Below are positions 1 through 5,278 of a DNA stretch of 5,278 bases, piece after piece. Source of the stretch: Candidatus Binatia bacterium (lineage in GTDB: Bacteria > Desulfobacterota_B > Binatia > UBA9968); contig JAICHC010000257.1 of NCBI GenBank assembly GCA_025922795.1, positions 1-5,278 on the forward strand, written 5' to 3'. The position numbers were made by a program, and so were the translations under genes. The first letter of the stretch is position 1. The number at the start of each line of letters is the position of its first letter. The notes beneath the pieces were generated by a model. It searched no databases. It saw only the letters and a list, made by a program, of their open reading frames with translations, and was not told the DNA's origin.

Positions 1-51
1 CGCTCTTGTGAGCTGCCGGCCGGCTAGTCGAGGATATCGCCCGTGTATTAT

Positions 52-123
52 TAAGGAGTTCATAAGTATCTAGACAACAGGGTATGTTGGACACGAAGGG
101 ACGACTCGTTCCAAGCCCAGGCA
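52..123. repeat. Left arm of the long inverted repeat
   Basis: Bases 52-76 pair with 251-275 at 20 of 25 positions on one diagonal, with the first ten perfect. Bases 93-123 pair with 213-243 at 25 of 31 positions, including ACGAAGGG (93-100) with CCCTTCGT (236-243) and CAGGCA (118-123) with TGCCTG (213-218). Between these blocks the left arm carries 16 bases (77-92) where the right arm has 7 (244-250), so the left arm has about nine extra bases. Matches on both sides of the indel argue for a common palindromic origin rather than chance. Confidence 0.7.
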
Positions 124-212
124 AAGCGTCTGGGCGTCATCGGCCACCACCCGAGCCACGCCCCGAGTGCTTAATTTTGGGCGTCGGTGCGAAAGCGTCC
201 TTTGAGTCCTAG

Positions 213-275
213 TGCCTGCGCTTTCCACGACTCGCCCCTTCGTCCCATTATGTCTACTAACTAACGAACTCCTTA
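213..275. repeat. Right arm of the long inverted repeat
   Basis: This is the complement of the left arm, ending in GAACTCCTTA (266-275). The next bases (276-329) are a short spacer before the acyltransferase start at 330, so the element lies immediately upstream of that gene and could affect its transcription. No convincing -35/-10 pair was found within it that points at the gene. Confidence 0.7.
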
Positions 276-316
276 GTATCTCTCGCCAAAAGTTTAATGC
301 AGTCCATACTCGTGAT

Positions 317-320
317 AGGA
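317..320 (+). promoter_or_regulatory. Shine-Dalgarno (AGGA) that favours the start at 330
   Basis: AGGA lies nine bases before the ATG at 330. The alternative in-frame ATG at 297 has no purine-rich motif before it and would add 11 residues not needed by the family. The downstream start is therefore preferred. Confidence 0.5.
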
Positions 321-329
321 TTCGTGCCG

Positions 330-1490
330 ATGGCCAGCGAAGTGACCGTAAGAATTGTACGGAAAGTTGCAGAGCTTGCGCGCGAACAATGGGACGCTTT
401 GGCAGATGGCGCAACGCCGTTCATGAAGTGGGATTGGCTCGACAGCCTGGAGCAAGCGGGCTGCGTCAGTGAGCAAACCGGCTGGTTGCCGCACCACGTG
501 GTCGCTGAAAAAGCCGGCCAACTCGTCGCTGCCTGTCCGATGTACTTGAAGCTTCATAGCATGGGAGAGTTTGTTTTCGATTATGAATGGGCCGACGCCG
601 CTCAGCGGGTGGGAATTCAATACTACCCCAAGATGCTGGTCGGCATTCCTTTCACACCCGTCACCGGCCGTCGTTTTCTCACTGCTGCCGGCGAGGAGCG
701 CGCGCCGCTGGTTCGGCTGCTTGGGCAAGCGCTGGTTAAGGTCGCCAAGGACAATAAGATCTCATCGGTGCACGTTAATTTTTGTCTGGCCGACGAGCTC
801 GAGGCGCTCGAACAAATCGGTTTTTTCCCGCGCGTGGGAATTCAGTTTCACTGGCAAAACCGCAGCTTTAGTTCCTTCGACGACTATCTCGGCAGCTTTC
901 GCAGCGACCGGCGCAACAAGATCAAGCGCGAGCGGCGCGAGATGGAGCAGCGCGGGATCACGATTCGCGCTTATGAAGGCGAGGAGTTGACGCCGAAGCA
1001 TCTGCGCACCATGTTCCGTTTGTACAAGGACCATGTCGATCGGCTGTATTATGGCCGGCAGTATTTGTCACAGCGCTTTTTTGACGAGCTGCAAAGACGC
1101 TTCGCGGGCAATCTCTGTCTCATGCTCGCCGAACGCGGCGGCAAGATCATCGCCGGCACGTTCAATGTGCGCGATGACACCGCCATGTATGGCCGCTACT
1201 GGGGTGCGTTCGAGGAGCATCCGTTTCTGCATTTCAACGTTTGTTATTATTCCGCCATCGAGCATTCGATTTGCATGGGTCTGTCGCGCTTTGAAGCCGG
1301 CGCGGGCGGCAGCTTCAAGCAGCTGCGCGGTCTGGACCCGCAGCACACCACCAGTGTGCACTACTTCGTCGACGGCAACTTACGCCGGGCGGTCGAGCGG
1401 TTCCTCCATCACGAGCGCGAAATGATTCGGCGCAAGCGCGATATGCTCCTCGAAAACAGCCAGATCAAGCCCGAGCATCAAGAACCTTGA
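330..1490 (+). CDS. FemAB-like predicted N-acyltransferase (DUF482 / COG3146 family)
   Basis: This 386-residue cytosolic protein belongs to the DUF482 (FemAB_like, COG3146) group within the wider GNAT/FemAB acyltransferase fold. The family is predicted to transfer an acyl or aminoacyl group, but its physiological substrate is not established. Family landmarks are visible in order: GWLPHHVV (51-58), GEFVFDYEWADA (79-90), YYPKMLVGIPFTPVTG (98-113), the basic stretch FRSDRRNKIKRERRE (190-204), and the C-terminal acyltransferase half with GRYWG (288-292), HFNVCYYSAIEHSICMG (301-317) and FEAGAGGSFKQLRG (321-334). The last 30 or so residues are charged and probably helical. Length matches the family's usual size of roughly 380 residues. 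No signal peptide or membrane segment is seen. An in-frame ATG at 297 would add 11 residues, but the AGGA before 330 supports the shorter form. It is separated from the importer genes by 125 bases, so a shared function is not implied. Family assignment is confident; the reaction is unknown. Confidence 0.88.
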   Translation: MASEVTVRIVRKVAELAREQWDALADGATPFMKWDWLDSLEQAGCVSEQTGWLPHHVVAEKAGQLVAACPMYLKLHSMGEFVFDYEWADAAQRVGIQYYPKMLVGIPFTPVTGRRFLTAAGEERAPLVRLLGQALVKVAKDNKISSVHVNFCLADELEALEQIGFFPRVGIQFHWQNRSFSSFDDYLGSFRSDRRNKIKRERREMEQRGITIRAYEGEELTPKHLRTMFRLYKDHVDRLYYGRQYLSQRFFDELQRRFAGNLCLMLAERGGKIIAGTFNVRDDTAMYGRYWGAFEEHPFLHFNVCYYSAIEHSICMGLSRFEAGAGGSFKQLRGLDPQHTTSVHYFVDGNLRRAVERFLHHEREMIRRKRDMLLENSQIKPEHQEP

Positions 1491-1569
1491 GCCTGATGAA
1501 AAAGGCCCACCAGCTTCGGAGAACTGAAATGCTTTTTCGGTTTGACGGCACGGGAATCAGCTCACTTTC

Positions 1570-1598
1570 TTGACACAAACGCCGCTTTCCAATAACGT
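1570..1598 (+). promoter_or_regulatory. Weak possible promoter before the ABC importer genes
   Basis: A perfect -35-like TTGACA (1570-1575) is followed after 17 bases by TAACGT (1593-1598), which matches TATAAT only at T1, A2 and T6. Transcription would start at about 1605, on top of the Shine-Dalgarno GGAG (1605-1608), which is uncomfortably close to the GTG start. The rest of the 125-base gap (1491-1615) shows no stem-loop with a T-tract and no CTGAGA core of a thiamine (THI) riboswitch. Confidence 0.22.
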
Positions 1599-1615
1599 CG
1601 GCGCGGAGTGGGGCC

Positions 1616-2392
1616 GTGAAATCATCCTGGAAAAATATCGCCGAGCCGGTTCTTTTTTTCGTCGCACTCTTGGTGCTCTGGGAAATTCTCGTCGAAGTGA
1701 TCAAGGTTCCGGCTTTCATCTTGCCGCCGCCGCACGATCTCTGGACCGCGTTTTTCAAAAAATTGCCGATCCTCGGCAACCACGCTTTGATTACCTTCAT
1801 CGAAGCTTTCGGCGGCTTCGCTCTGTCGCTGGTGTTGGGCGTGGGCTTCGCCATCGCTGTCGTTTATTCGCGTCACTTGCAGAACACGGTCTACCCGCTG
1901 ATCGTGATTCTCTACGCCATGCCCAAGAGCGCGTTCGCGCCGCTGATGGTGATCTGGGTCGGTTACGGTTTGATGTCCAAGATCGCCATAGCGTTCCTCG
2001 TGGCCTTTTTCCCCATCGTGGTGAACACGGTCGTCGGCTTGAAGGAAGTCGAGCCGGAGCTGCTGGATTTGGCGCGCGTCAACCGCGCCTCGGCGTTGGA
2101 CGTGTTCAAGAAGATTCGCCTGCCCAATTCGTTGCCCTACATGTTCGCCGGCATCAAAGTCGCGATCGTGCTGTCGGTCACCGGCGCCATCGTGGCCGAG
2201 TTCGTCGCCGCCAACGAGGGGCTCGGTTATCTGGTCCTGCAAGCCAATTACAGCTTGGACACGGCTTTCGCCCTGGTGATACTGCTAATTTTGGCGGTGC
2301 TGTCGCTCGGGTTATTCGGGCTGGCGGAGTTGATTCAAAAAAAGTTGGCGCCCTGGAGCGCCGCTGTGCGCGAAGTCGAGGGTTCTTTTTGA
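1616..2392 (+). CDS. ABC transporter permease, SsuC/TauC/ThiX type (COG0600)
   Basis: This 258-residue inner-membrane protein would form the channel of the importer, most likely as a homodimer because only one permease gene is present. Six hydrophobic segments can be read at roughly 11-28, 62-85, 92-112, 121-140, 178-198 and 216-238, in the BPD_transp_1 arrangement. The N-terminal LPPPHDLWTAF (36-46) is the family's usual motif after the first helix. The cytoplasmic EAA coupling loop that docks on the ATPase is at about 148-183 (ELLDLARVNRASALDVFKKI, then RLP). The glycine usual in the loop is replaced by arginine 157, in the form 'RAS', a variant I recall from other COG0600 members. The start is GTG, preceded by GGAG (1605-1608) with a seven-base gap. 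The binding-protein gene begins 23 bases downstream, so the genes are probably co-transcribed. Substrate is not predictable from the permease. Confidence 0.93.
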   Translation: MKSSWKNIAEPVLFFVALLVLWEILVEVIKVPAFILPPPHDLWTAFFKKLPILGNHALITFIEAFGGFALSLVLGVGFAIAVVYSRHLQNTVYPLIVILYAMPKSAFAPLMVIWVGYGLMSKIAIAFLVAFFPIVVNTVVGLKEVEPELLDLARVNRASALDVFKKIRLPNSLPYMFAGIKVAIVLSVTGAIVAEFVAANEGLGYLVLQANYSLDTAFALVILLILAVLSLGLFGLAELIQKKLAPWSAAVREVEGSF

Positions 2393-2405
2393 TGACTCAT
2401 TAAGT

Positions 2406-2411
2406 GGAGGG
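2406..2411 (+). promoter_or_regulatory. Strong Shine-Dalgarno (GGAGGG) that decides the binding-protein start
   Basis: GGAGGG ends four bases before the ATG at 2416. An upstream in-frame GTG at 2404 would overlap this motif and would prepend four residues (starting MEGA) before the basic n-region of the signal peptide, so ATG 2416 is the better start. Confidence 0.7.
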
Positions 2412-2415
2412 TGCC

Positions 2416-3429
2416 ATGAGATCGGCCTACAAGTTTCGCTTCAGCTCAATCAGCGCAGTCAGTTTCGCGTTCTTCTGGCTCGGCCTGCTAGTTCAGGTCC
2501 AAGCCGCGGAAATGATGCCGGCCACCATTCGCATGGATTTTATTATCGGTGGCAAGCACGCGCCCTGGTTTGTGGCGTTGGAAAAGGGTTTCTATGCGAA
2601 GCGCGGTTTAAACGTGACGATTCAATCGAGCACGGGCTCGGCGGACACGGTGCGAACGATCGGCGCCGGCGGCGCCGACTTCGGTTTTGCCGATATCTCG
2701 ACCACGATCGTGGCACGCTCGCGGGGAACGCCGATTCAGACGGTGGCGCAGTTCGGCTACGTTCCCGCGACCATCATGTGGCGCGAAGATACCAACATCA
2801 AACAATTGAAGGACCTGGAAGGAAAAACCTATGCAATCAGTCCCGGGCAGGCGCAATGGTATTTGATGCCGGCGTATTGCCGGATCAACAAGGTCAACTA
2901 CAAAGCCATTCGCATTCAGGAGACGGCGGCGCCGCTTCAACCCGCGGCACTGGCGACGAAGAAGGCGGACTTTATCGTTATGTACCGAGGCTCGAACGAT
3001 GAGATCGCGGAATTGGCGGCAAGGAAGGTAGGAGTTAAGGTCAATCGAATTTTCATGAAAGACACCGGCCTCGATATTTACGGGACTGGCCTCGTCGTGA
3101 AAGAGGATGACGCGAAGAAGCGCCCGGAATTCGTGCGCGCCTACGTCGAGGCGACTTTGGAAGGGTTGCGCTATGCGCGCGATAACCAAGAGGAGGCGCT
3201 CAAGATTTTGCTCAAACACAAGCCGGAGCTGGACCCGTACTTGGTGACTGTGCAACTGAAGAACGCTCTCACTGAGGTCTTTCTCCCGCCGGAATCCATT
3301 CAGTCGGGTTTAGGTTACATGCGGCCTGAGATCACGGAAAAAACCGTAAAGATCGTCAACGAGTTTTTCGATATCGGCCGGAAAGTGACGGCGAAAGAAG
3401 CATTCACTAACCAGTTCATCAAGCGGTAA
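2416..3429 (+). CDS. ABC transporter substrate-binding protein, NMT1/THI5-like (SsuA/TauA family)
   Basis: This 337-residue secreted protein would capture the ligand in the periplasm and deliver it to the permease encoded just upstream. A Sec signal peptide is clear: basic n-region (MRSAYKFRF), hydrophobic core about 11-26, and a likely cut after VQA (residue 30) or QAA (residue 31). There is no lipobox cysteine, so it should be a free periplasmic protein. The mature part has the two-lobed NMT1/SsuA pattern: HAPWFVALEKGFYAKRGLNV (48-67), the GADFGFADISTTIVARSRG segment (86-104), the hinge region LKDLEGKTYAISPG (131-144), and ETAAPLQPAALATKKADF (169-186) before the second crossing. YGTGLVV (222-228) and PEFVRAYVEATLEGLRYA (237-254) complete the usual C-terminal lobe. 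Related proteins bind sulfonates, taurine, nitrate, thiamine pyrimidines or aromatic acids, and the fold alone does not discriminate between them. The ATPase gene follows after 27 bases. Confidence 0.92.
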   Translation: MRSAYKFRFSSISAVSFAFFWLGLLVQVQAAEMMPATIRMDFIIGGKHAPWFVALEKGFYAKRGLNVTIQSSTGSADTVRTIGAGGADFGFADISTTIVARSRGTPIQTVAQFGYVPATIMWREDTNIKQLKDLEGKTYAISPGQAQWYLMPAYCRINKVNYKAIRIQETAAPLQPAALATKKADFIVMYRGSNDEIAELAARKVGVKVNRIFMKDTGLDIYGTGLVVKEDDAKKRPEFVRAYVEATLEGLRYARDNQEEALKILLKHKPELDPYLVTVQLKNALTEVFLPPESIQSGLGYMRPEITEKTVKIVNEFFDIGRKVTAKEAFTNQFIKR

Positions 3430-3456
3430 ACGGTATTCATTCGCTAAGGTTTCCAA

Positions 3457-4251
3457 GTGCCGCCGTTGATCGCCGTCGAGGAAGTCTCCAGAGTTTTTGC
3501 CGGCGGTGTCAGGACCGTTACGGCGCTGGAAAGGGTCTCTTTCGAGATCGAGGCTGGAAACTTCGTGTCCATCGTCGGGCCGAGCGGCTGCGGCAAGAGC
3601 ACGCTGCTCAAAATTATCTCCGGCCTCCTCCCTGCCTCTTTCGGACAAATCCAGGTCAATGGCAAGCGGGTCGATCAGCCGCTGGAGAACGTCGGTATGG
3701 TGTTCCAATCGCCGGTGTTACTCAAGTGGCGCTCGGTACTTGACAACATCCTGCTGCCCGTCGAATTCGCCAAGCTCGATGCGGCGAGCCATCTCCAAAA
3801 AGCTCAGGCGCTGGTCAATCTCGTCGGTTTGGAAGGTTTCGAGGAAATGTATCCGCATGAGCTTTCCGGCGGGATGCAGCAGCGCGCCTCGCTCTGCCGC
3901 GCCTTGGTCACCGACCCACAACTGCTGTTGATGGACGAACCGTTCGGCGCGCTCGACGCGATGACACGCGATGAGTTGGACCTGGAGCTCTTGCGCATCT
4001 GGGAAGAGCGCAAGAAAACCGTACTGTTCGTCACCCACAGCATTCAAGAAGCGGTGTTTCTTTCCGATCTCGTGTTCGTCATGTCCGCGCGGCCAGGCCG
4101 GCTTTTGGAAAAAATCGCCGTCGACTTGCCGCGCCCGCGCACTCTGGAGATGATGAGCGCGGCGGATTTCGGCGAATACACCTTGCGAATTCGCGCCTTG
4201 CTCGCCGATAGCAGCGGCAGTTCGGTTTCGAGCGGCGGATCGACAATGTGA
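3457..4251 (+). CDS. ABC transporter ATP-binding protein, SsuB/TauB type (COG1116)
   Basis: This 264-residue cytoplasmic ATPase powers the importer and would dimerise beneath the permease EAA loops. All nucleotide-binding motifs are intact: Walker A GPSGCGKST (41-49), Q-loop VFQSP (82-86) followed by LLKWRSVLDNILLP typical of SsuB/TauB, signature LSGGMQQR (136-143), Walker B LLLMD with catalytic E161 (156-161), D-loop ALD (165-167) and H-loop H194 in FVTHSIQEAVFLSD. Length is normal for the family, and the serine/glycine-rich tail (252-264) is probably disordered. The start is GTG with a weak AAGG (3446-3449) seven bases upstream. The predicted start matches the usual N-terminus just before the first beta strand (LIAVEEVSRVF). 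It closes the permease / binding protein / ATPase set. The promoter of purM overlaps its stop codon. Confidence 0.95.
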   Translation: MPPLIAVEEVSRVFAGGVRTVTALERVSFEIEAGNFVSIVGPSGCGKSTLLKIISGLLPASFGQIQVNGKRVDQPLENVGMVFQSPVLLKWRSVLDNILLPVEFAKLDAASHLQKAQALVNLVGLEGFEEMYPHELSGGMQQRASLCRALVTDPQLLLMDEPFGALDAMTRDELDLELLRIWEERKKTVLFVTHSIQEAVFLSDLVFVMSARPGRLLEKIAVDLPRPRTLEMMSAADFGEYTLRIRALLADSSGSSVSSGGSTM

Positions 4252-4276
4252 AATTGGCGCGGCAGTCGGCTATAAT
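4248..4276 (+). promoter_or_regulatory. Sigma70-type promoter for purM
   Basis: A perfect TATAAT (4271-4276) is preceded, at the ideal 17-base spacing, by GTGAAA (4248-4253), which matches TTGACA at four of six positions. Transcription would begin near 4283 and give a leader of about 38 bases to the ATG at 4321. The -35 overlaps the last codons of the ATPase gene. A 5-bp inverted repeat, TCGGC (4266-4270) with GCCGA (4279-4283), brackets the -10 and might be an operator or coincidence. Confidence 0.55.
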
Positions 4277-4320
4277 AGGCCGAAATCCAAACCGGCTCCC
4301 CTCATACCGTAACGTCGCAA

Positions 4321-5278
4321 ATGGCTCCAGGACTGACCTATGCAAAGGCCGGCGTCAGCATCGCAGCTGGTGAGGAGTTGGTGCGCCGCATTGCCCCGGT
4401 TGCGAGACGAACCCGAATTCCCGGGGTGCTCGCCGGTGTCGGCGGCTTCAGCGCCCTGTTCGATTTGAAACGCCGCGGCTATCGACACCCCATTTTAGTT
4501 TCATCCACCGACGGCGTCGGTACGAAACTTAAGGTTGCTTTTTTGACGGGCGTTCACAATACTGTCGGTATCGACCTCGTCGCCATGAGCGTCAACGATA
4601 TCCTGACTCAAGGCGCCGAGCCGCTTTTTTTCCTGGACTACTTTGCGTGCGGGAAACTCGACATCAAAATCGCCGAAGCCGTGGTGCGCGGTATCGCGAC
4701 CGGCTGCCGCCAGGCGGGTTGCGTATTGATCGGCGGCGAGACCGCCGAACATCCCGGTGATTTTGCCAGGGGCGAGTACGATCTGGCCGGGTTTGTCGTC
4801 GGCGTTTTGGAAAAAGAGAAAATGATCGATCCTGCGGCGATCGTGCCGGGCGATGTCCTGGTCGGCCTTCCGTCCAGCGGGCTGCACAGCAATGGCTATT
4901 CACTCGCACGCAAGGTTCTGCTGGAGAAGGGCCGGTTGAAAATCCACCAAAGGATTCCAGAGTTGAAACGGTCGCTCGGCGAAGAATTGCTACAACCGAC
5001 GCGCATCTATGCCAAAATTATTCTCCCGCTGTTCGCTCGCTTTGCAGTCAAAGGCGTGGCGCACATCACCGGGGGCGGGATCATCGGCAATCTGCCGCGG
5101 GTGTTACCCAAAGGCTGTCGCGCCGTGATCGAGCGCGGCAGCTGGCCGGTGCCGCCGGTTTTCGATCTGATTCAAAAGATCGGCCGCATTGGTCAAGGTG
5201 AAATGGACCGCACGTTCAATAACGGTTTGGGTTTGATTCTGGTGGTCGGCCGCAAGTGCGCCGACAGCGTGCGCCGAA
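4321..5278 (+). CDS. purM: Phosphoribosylformylglycinamidine cyclo-ligase (AIR synthetase), 3' end outside the window
   Basis: PurM converts FGAM and ATP to 5-aminoimidazole ribonucleotide (AIR), the fifth step of de novo purine synthesis, in the cytosol. The 319 codons in the window are open throughout and cover nearly the whole enzyme; about 25-30 residues are missing compared with the usual length of roughly 345. Landmarks: N-terminal LTYAKAGVSIAAGEELV (5-21), ATP-binding SSTDGVGTKL (61-70), GIDLVAMSVNDILTQGAEPLFFLDYFA (83-109), IGGETAEHPG (137-146), GLPSSGLHSNGYSLARKVL (182-200), PTRIYAK (226-232), HITGGGIIGNLPR (248-260) and EMDRTFNNGLGL (294-305). The last motif reads FNNG where FNMG is common, and HP replaces the frequent MP in GGETAEMPG; neither should abolish activity. 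An in-frame stop at 4273-4275 leaves ATG 4321 as the only sensible start. It has no good Shine-Dalgarno but has its own promoter. It follows the ATPase gene by 69 bases. Confidence 0.96.
   Translation, partial: MAPGLTYAKAGVSIAAGEELVRRIAPVARRTRIPGVLAGVGGFSALFDLKRRGYRHPILVSSTDGVGTKLKVAFLTGVHNTVGIDLVAMSVNDILTQGAEPLFFLDYFACGKLDIKIAEAVVRGIATGCRQAGCVLIGGETAEHPGDFARGEYDLAGFVVGVLEKEKMIDPAAIVPGDVLVGLPSSGLHSNGYSLARKVLLEKGRLKIHQRIPELKRSLGEELLQPTRIYAKIILPLFARFAVKGVAHITGGGIIGNLPRVLPKGCRAVIERGSWPVPPVFDLIQKIGRIGQGEMDRTFNNGLGLILVVGRKCADSVRR

Larger units (their letters stand above)
52..275. mobile_element. Probable MITE-like element: TA-flanked imperfect inverted repeat of about 220 bp
   Basis: The stretch folds back on itself over most of its length. 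The outermost 10 bases, TAAGGAGTTC (52-61), are exactly complementary to GAACTCCTTA (266-275). The pairing continues with TAGACA (71-76) against TGTCTA (251-256), and then 93-123 against 213-243. If the ends are AGGAGTTC and its complement (54-273), a TA dinucleotide sits on each side, as expected for elements mobilised by IS630/Tc1-mariner type transposases, which duplicate TA. No coding region of recognisable sequence lies inside, so it would be non-autonomous. The interior (124-212) departs from the long stem and can form smaller hairpins, for example GGGCGT (132-137) with ACGCCC (158-163). The inverted repeat is seen directly; the mobile-element reading is inference. A structured RNA or another intergenic repeat family is the alternative. 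Confidence 0.5.

Noticed and set aside
15..24. GCCGGCCGGC perfect palindrome, possible terminator stem
   Set aside because: It has no loop and no T-tract, and such palindromes are common in GC-rich DNA.
2..73. Plus-strand open frame at the window edge that might be the tail of an upstream gene
   Set aside because: Only 23 codons are visible, they match nothing recognisable, and the frame runs into the inverted-repeat element, so it cannot be supported.
52..275. Left-edge palindrome as an integron attC site or CRISPR-related repeat
   Set aside because: No convincing RYYYAAC/GTTRRRY core pair at the ends, no integrase or cassette structure, and no regularly spaced direct repeats.
70..414. Open minus-strand reading frame covering the left-edge palindrome and the start of the acyltransferase gene
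   Set aside because: It has no recognisable family features, is arginine-rich as expected from a chance frame in GC-rich DNA, and crosses both the inverted repeat and a well-supported plus-strand gene.
608..846. GTGGGAATTCA repeated within the acyltransferase gene (around 610 and 836)
   Set aside because: Both copies encode RVGIQ followed by an aromatic residue at two separate family-conserved positions. This looks like coincidence of coding, not a mobile or regulatory repeat.
1478..1490. TCAAG-AAC-CTTGA inverted repeat at the end of the acyltransferase gene, possible terminator
   Set aside because: Only five pairs with a three-base loop and no following T-run; too weak to call.
1570..2403. 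Long alternative frame of 277 codons overlapping the permease
   Set aside because: Its translation is arginine- and glycine-rich low-complexity sequence without any family pattern. The permease frame has clear membrane segments and the EAA loop.

Overview
The window is bacterial chromosomal DNA with moderately high GC, tightly spaced plus-strand genes and mixed ATG/GTG starts. It has the look of an uncultured or environmental Gram-negative lineage. The periplasmic-type signal peptide on the binding protein, the COG3146/DUF482 acyltransferase and the PurM sequence would fit a proteobacterial or Desulfobacterota/Tectomicrobia/Rokubacteria-like genome. The phylum cannot be fixed from the sequence alone, and that placement is inference.

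Layout: (1) Bases 1-296 hold no convincing gene. Their main content is an imperfect inverted repeat of about 220 bp (54-273) flanked by TA on both sides, read here as a probable MITE-like, non-coding mobile element. (2) Bases 330-1490 encode a FemAB-like/GNAT-fold predicted N-acyltransferase (DUF482, COG3146). (3) After a 125-base gap with a weak possible promoter come three genes that form a complete ABC importer of the SsuABC/TauABC/ThiXYZ type: permease (1616-2392), secreted NMT1/THI5-like substrate-binding protein (2416-3429) and ATPase (3457-4251). The gaps of 23 and 27 bases indicate one transcript. (4) A good sigma70-type promoter overlaps the end of the ATPase gene and leads into purM (4321 to beyond the window end), the AIR synthetase of purine biosynthesis, cut off by the window edge roughly 25-30 codons short of its usual length.

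How the genes work together: the importer is self-sufficient, with a binding protein, one permease that would homodimerise and one ATPase that would homodimerise. Its substrate cannot be named. The family takes up aliphatic sulfonates, taurine, nitrate/cyanate, thiamine pyrimidine precursors and aromatic acids, and no sulfur-, nitrogen- or thiamine-specific gene or visible riboswitch accompanies it. The acyltransferase upstream and purM downstream look like independent housekeeping or accessory units, and purM has its own promoter.

No obviously new multi-gene system is present. The most interesting item is the TA-flanked inverted-repeat element at the left edge.
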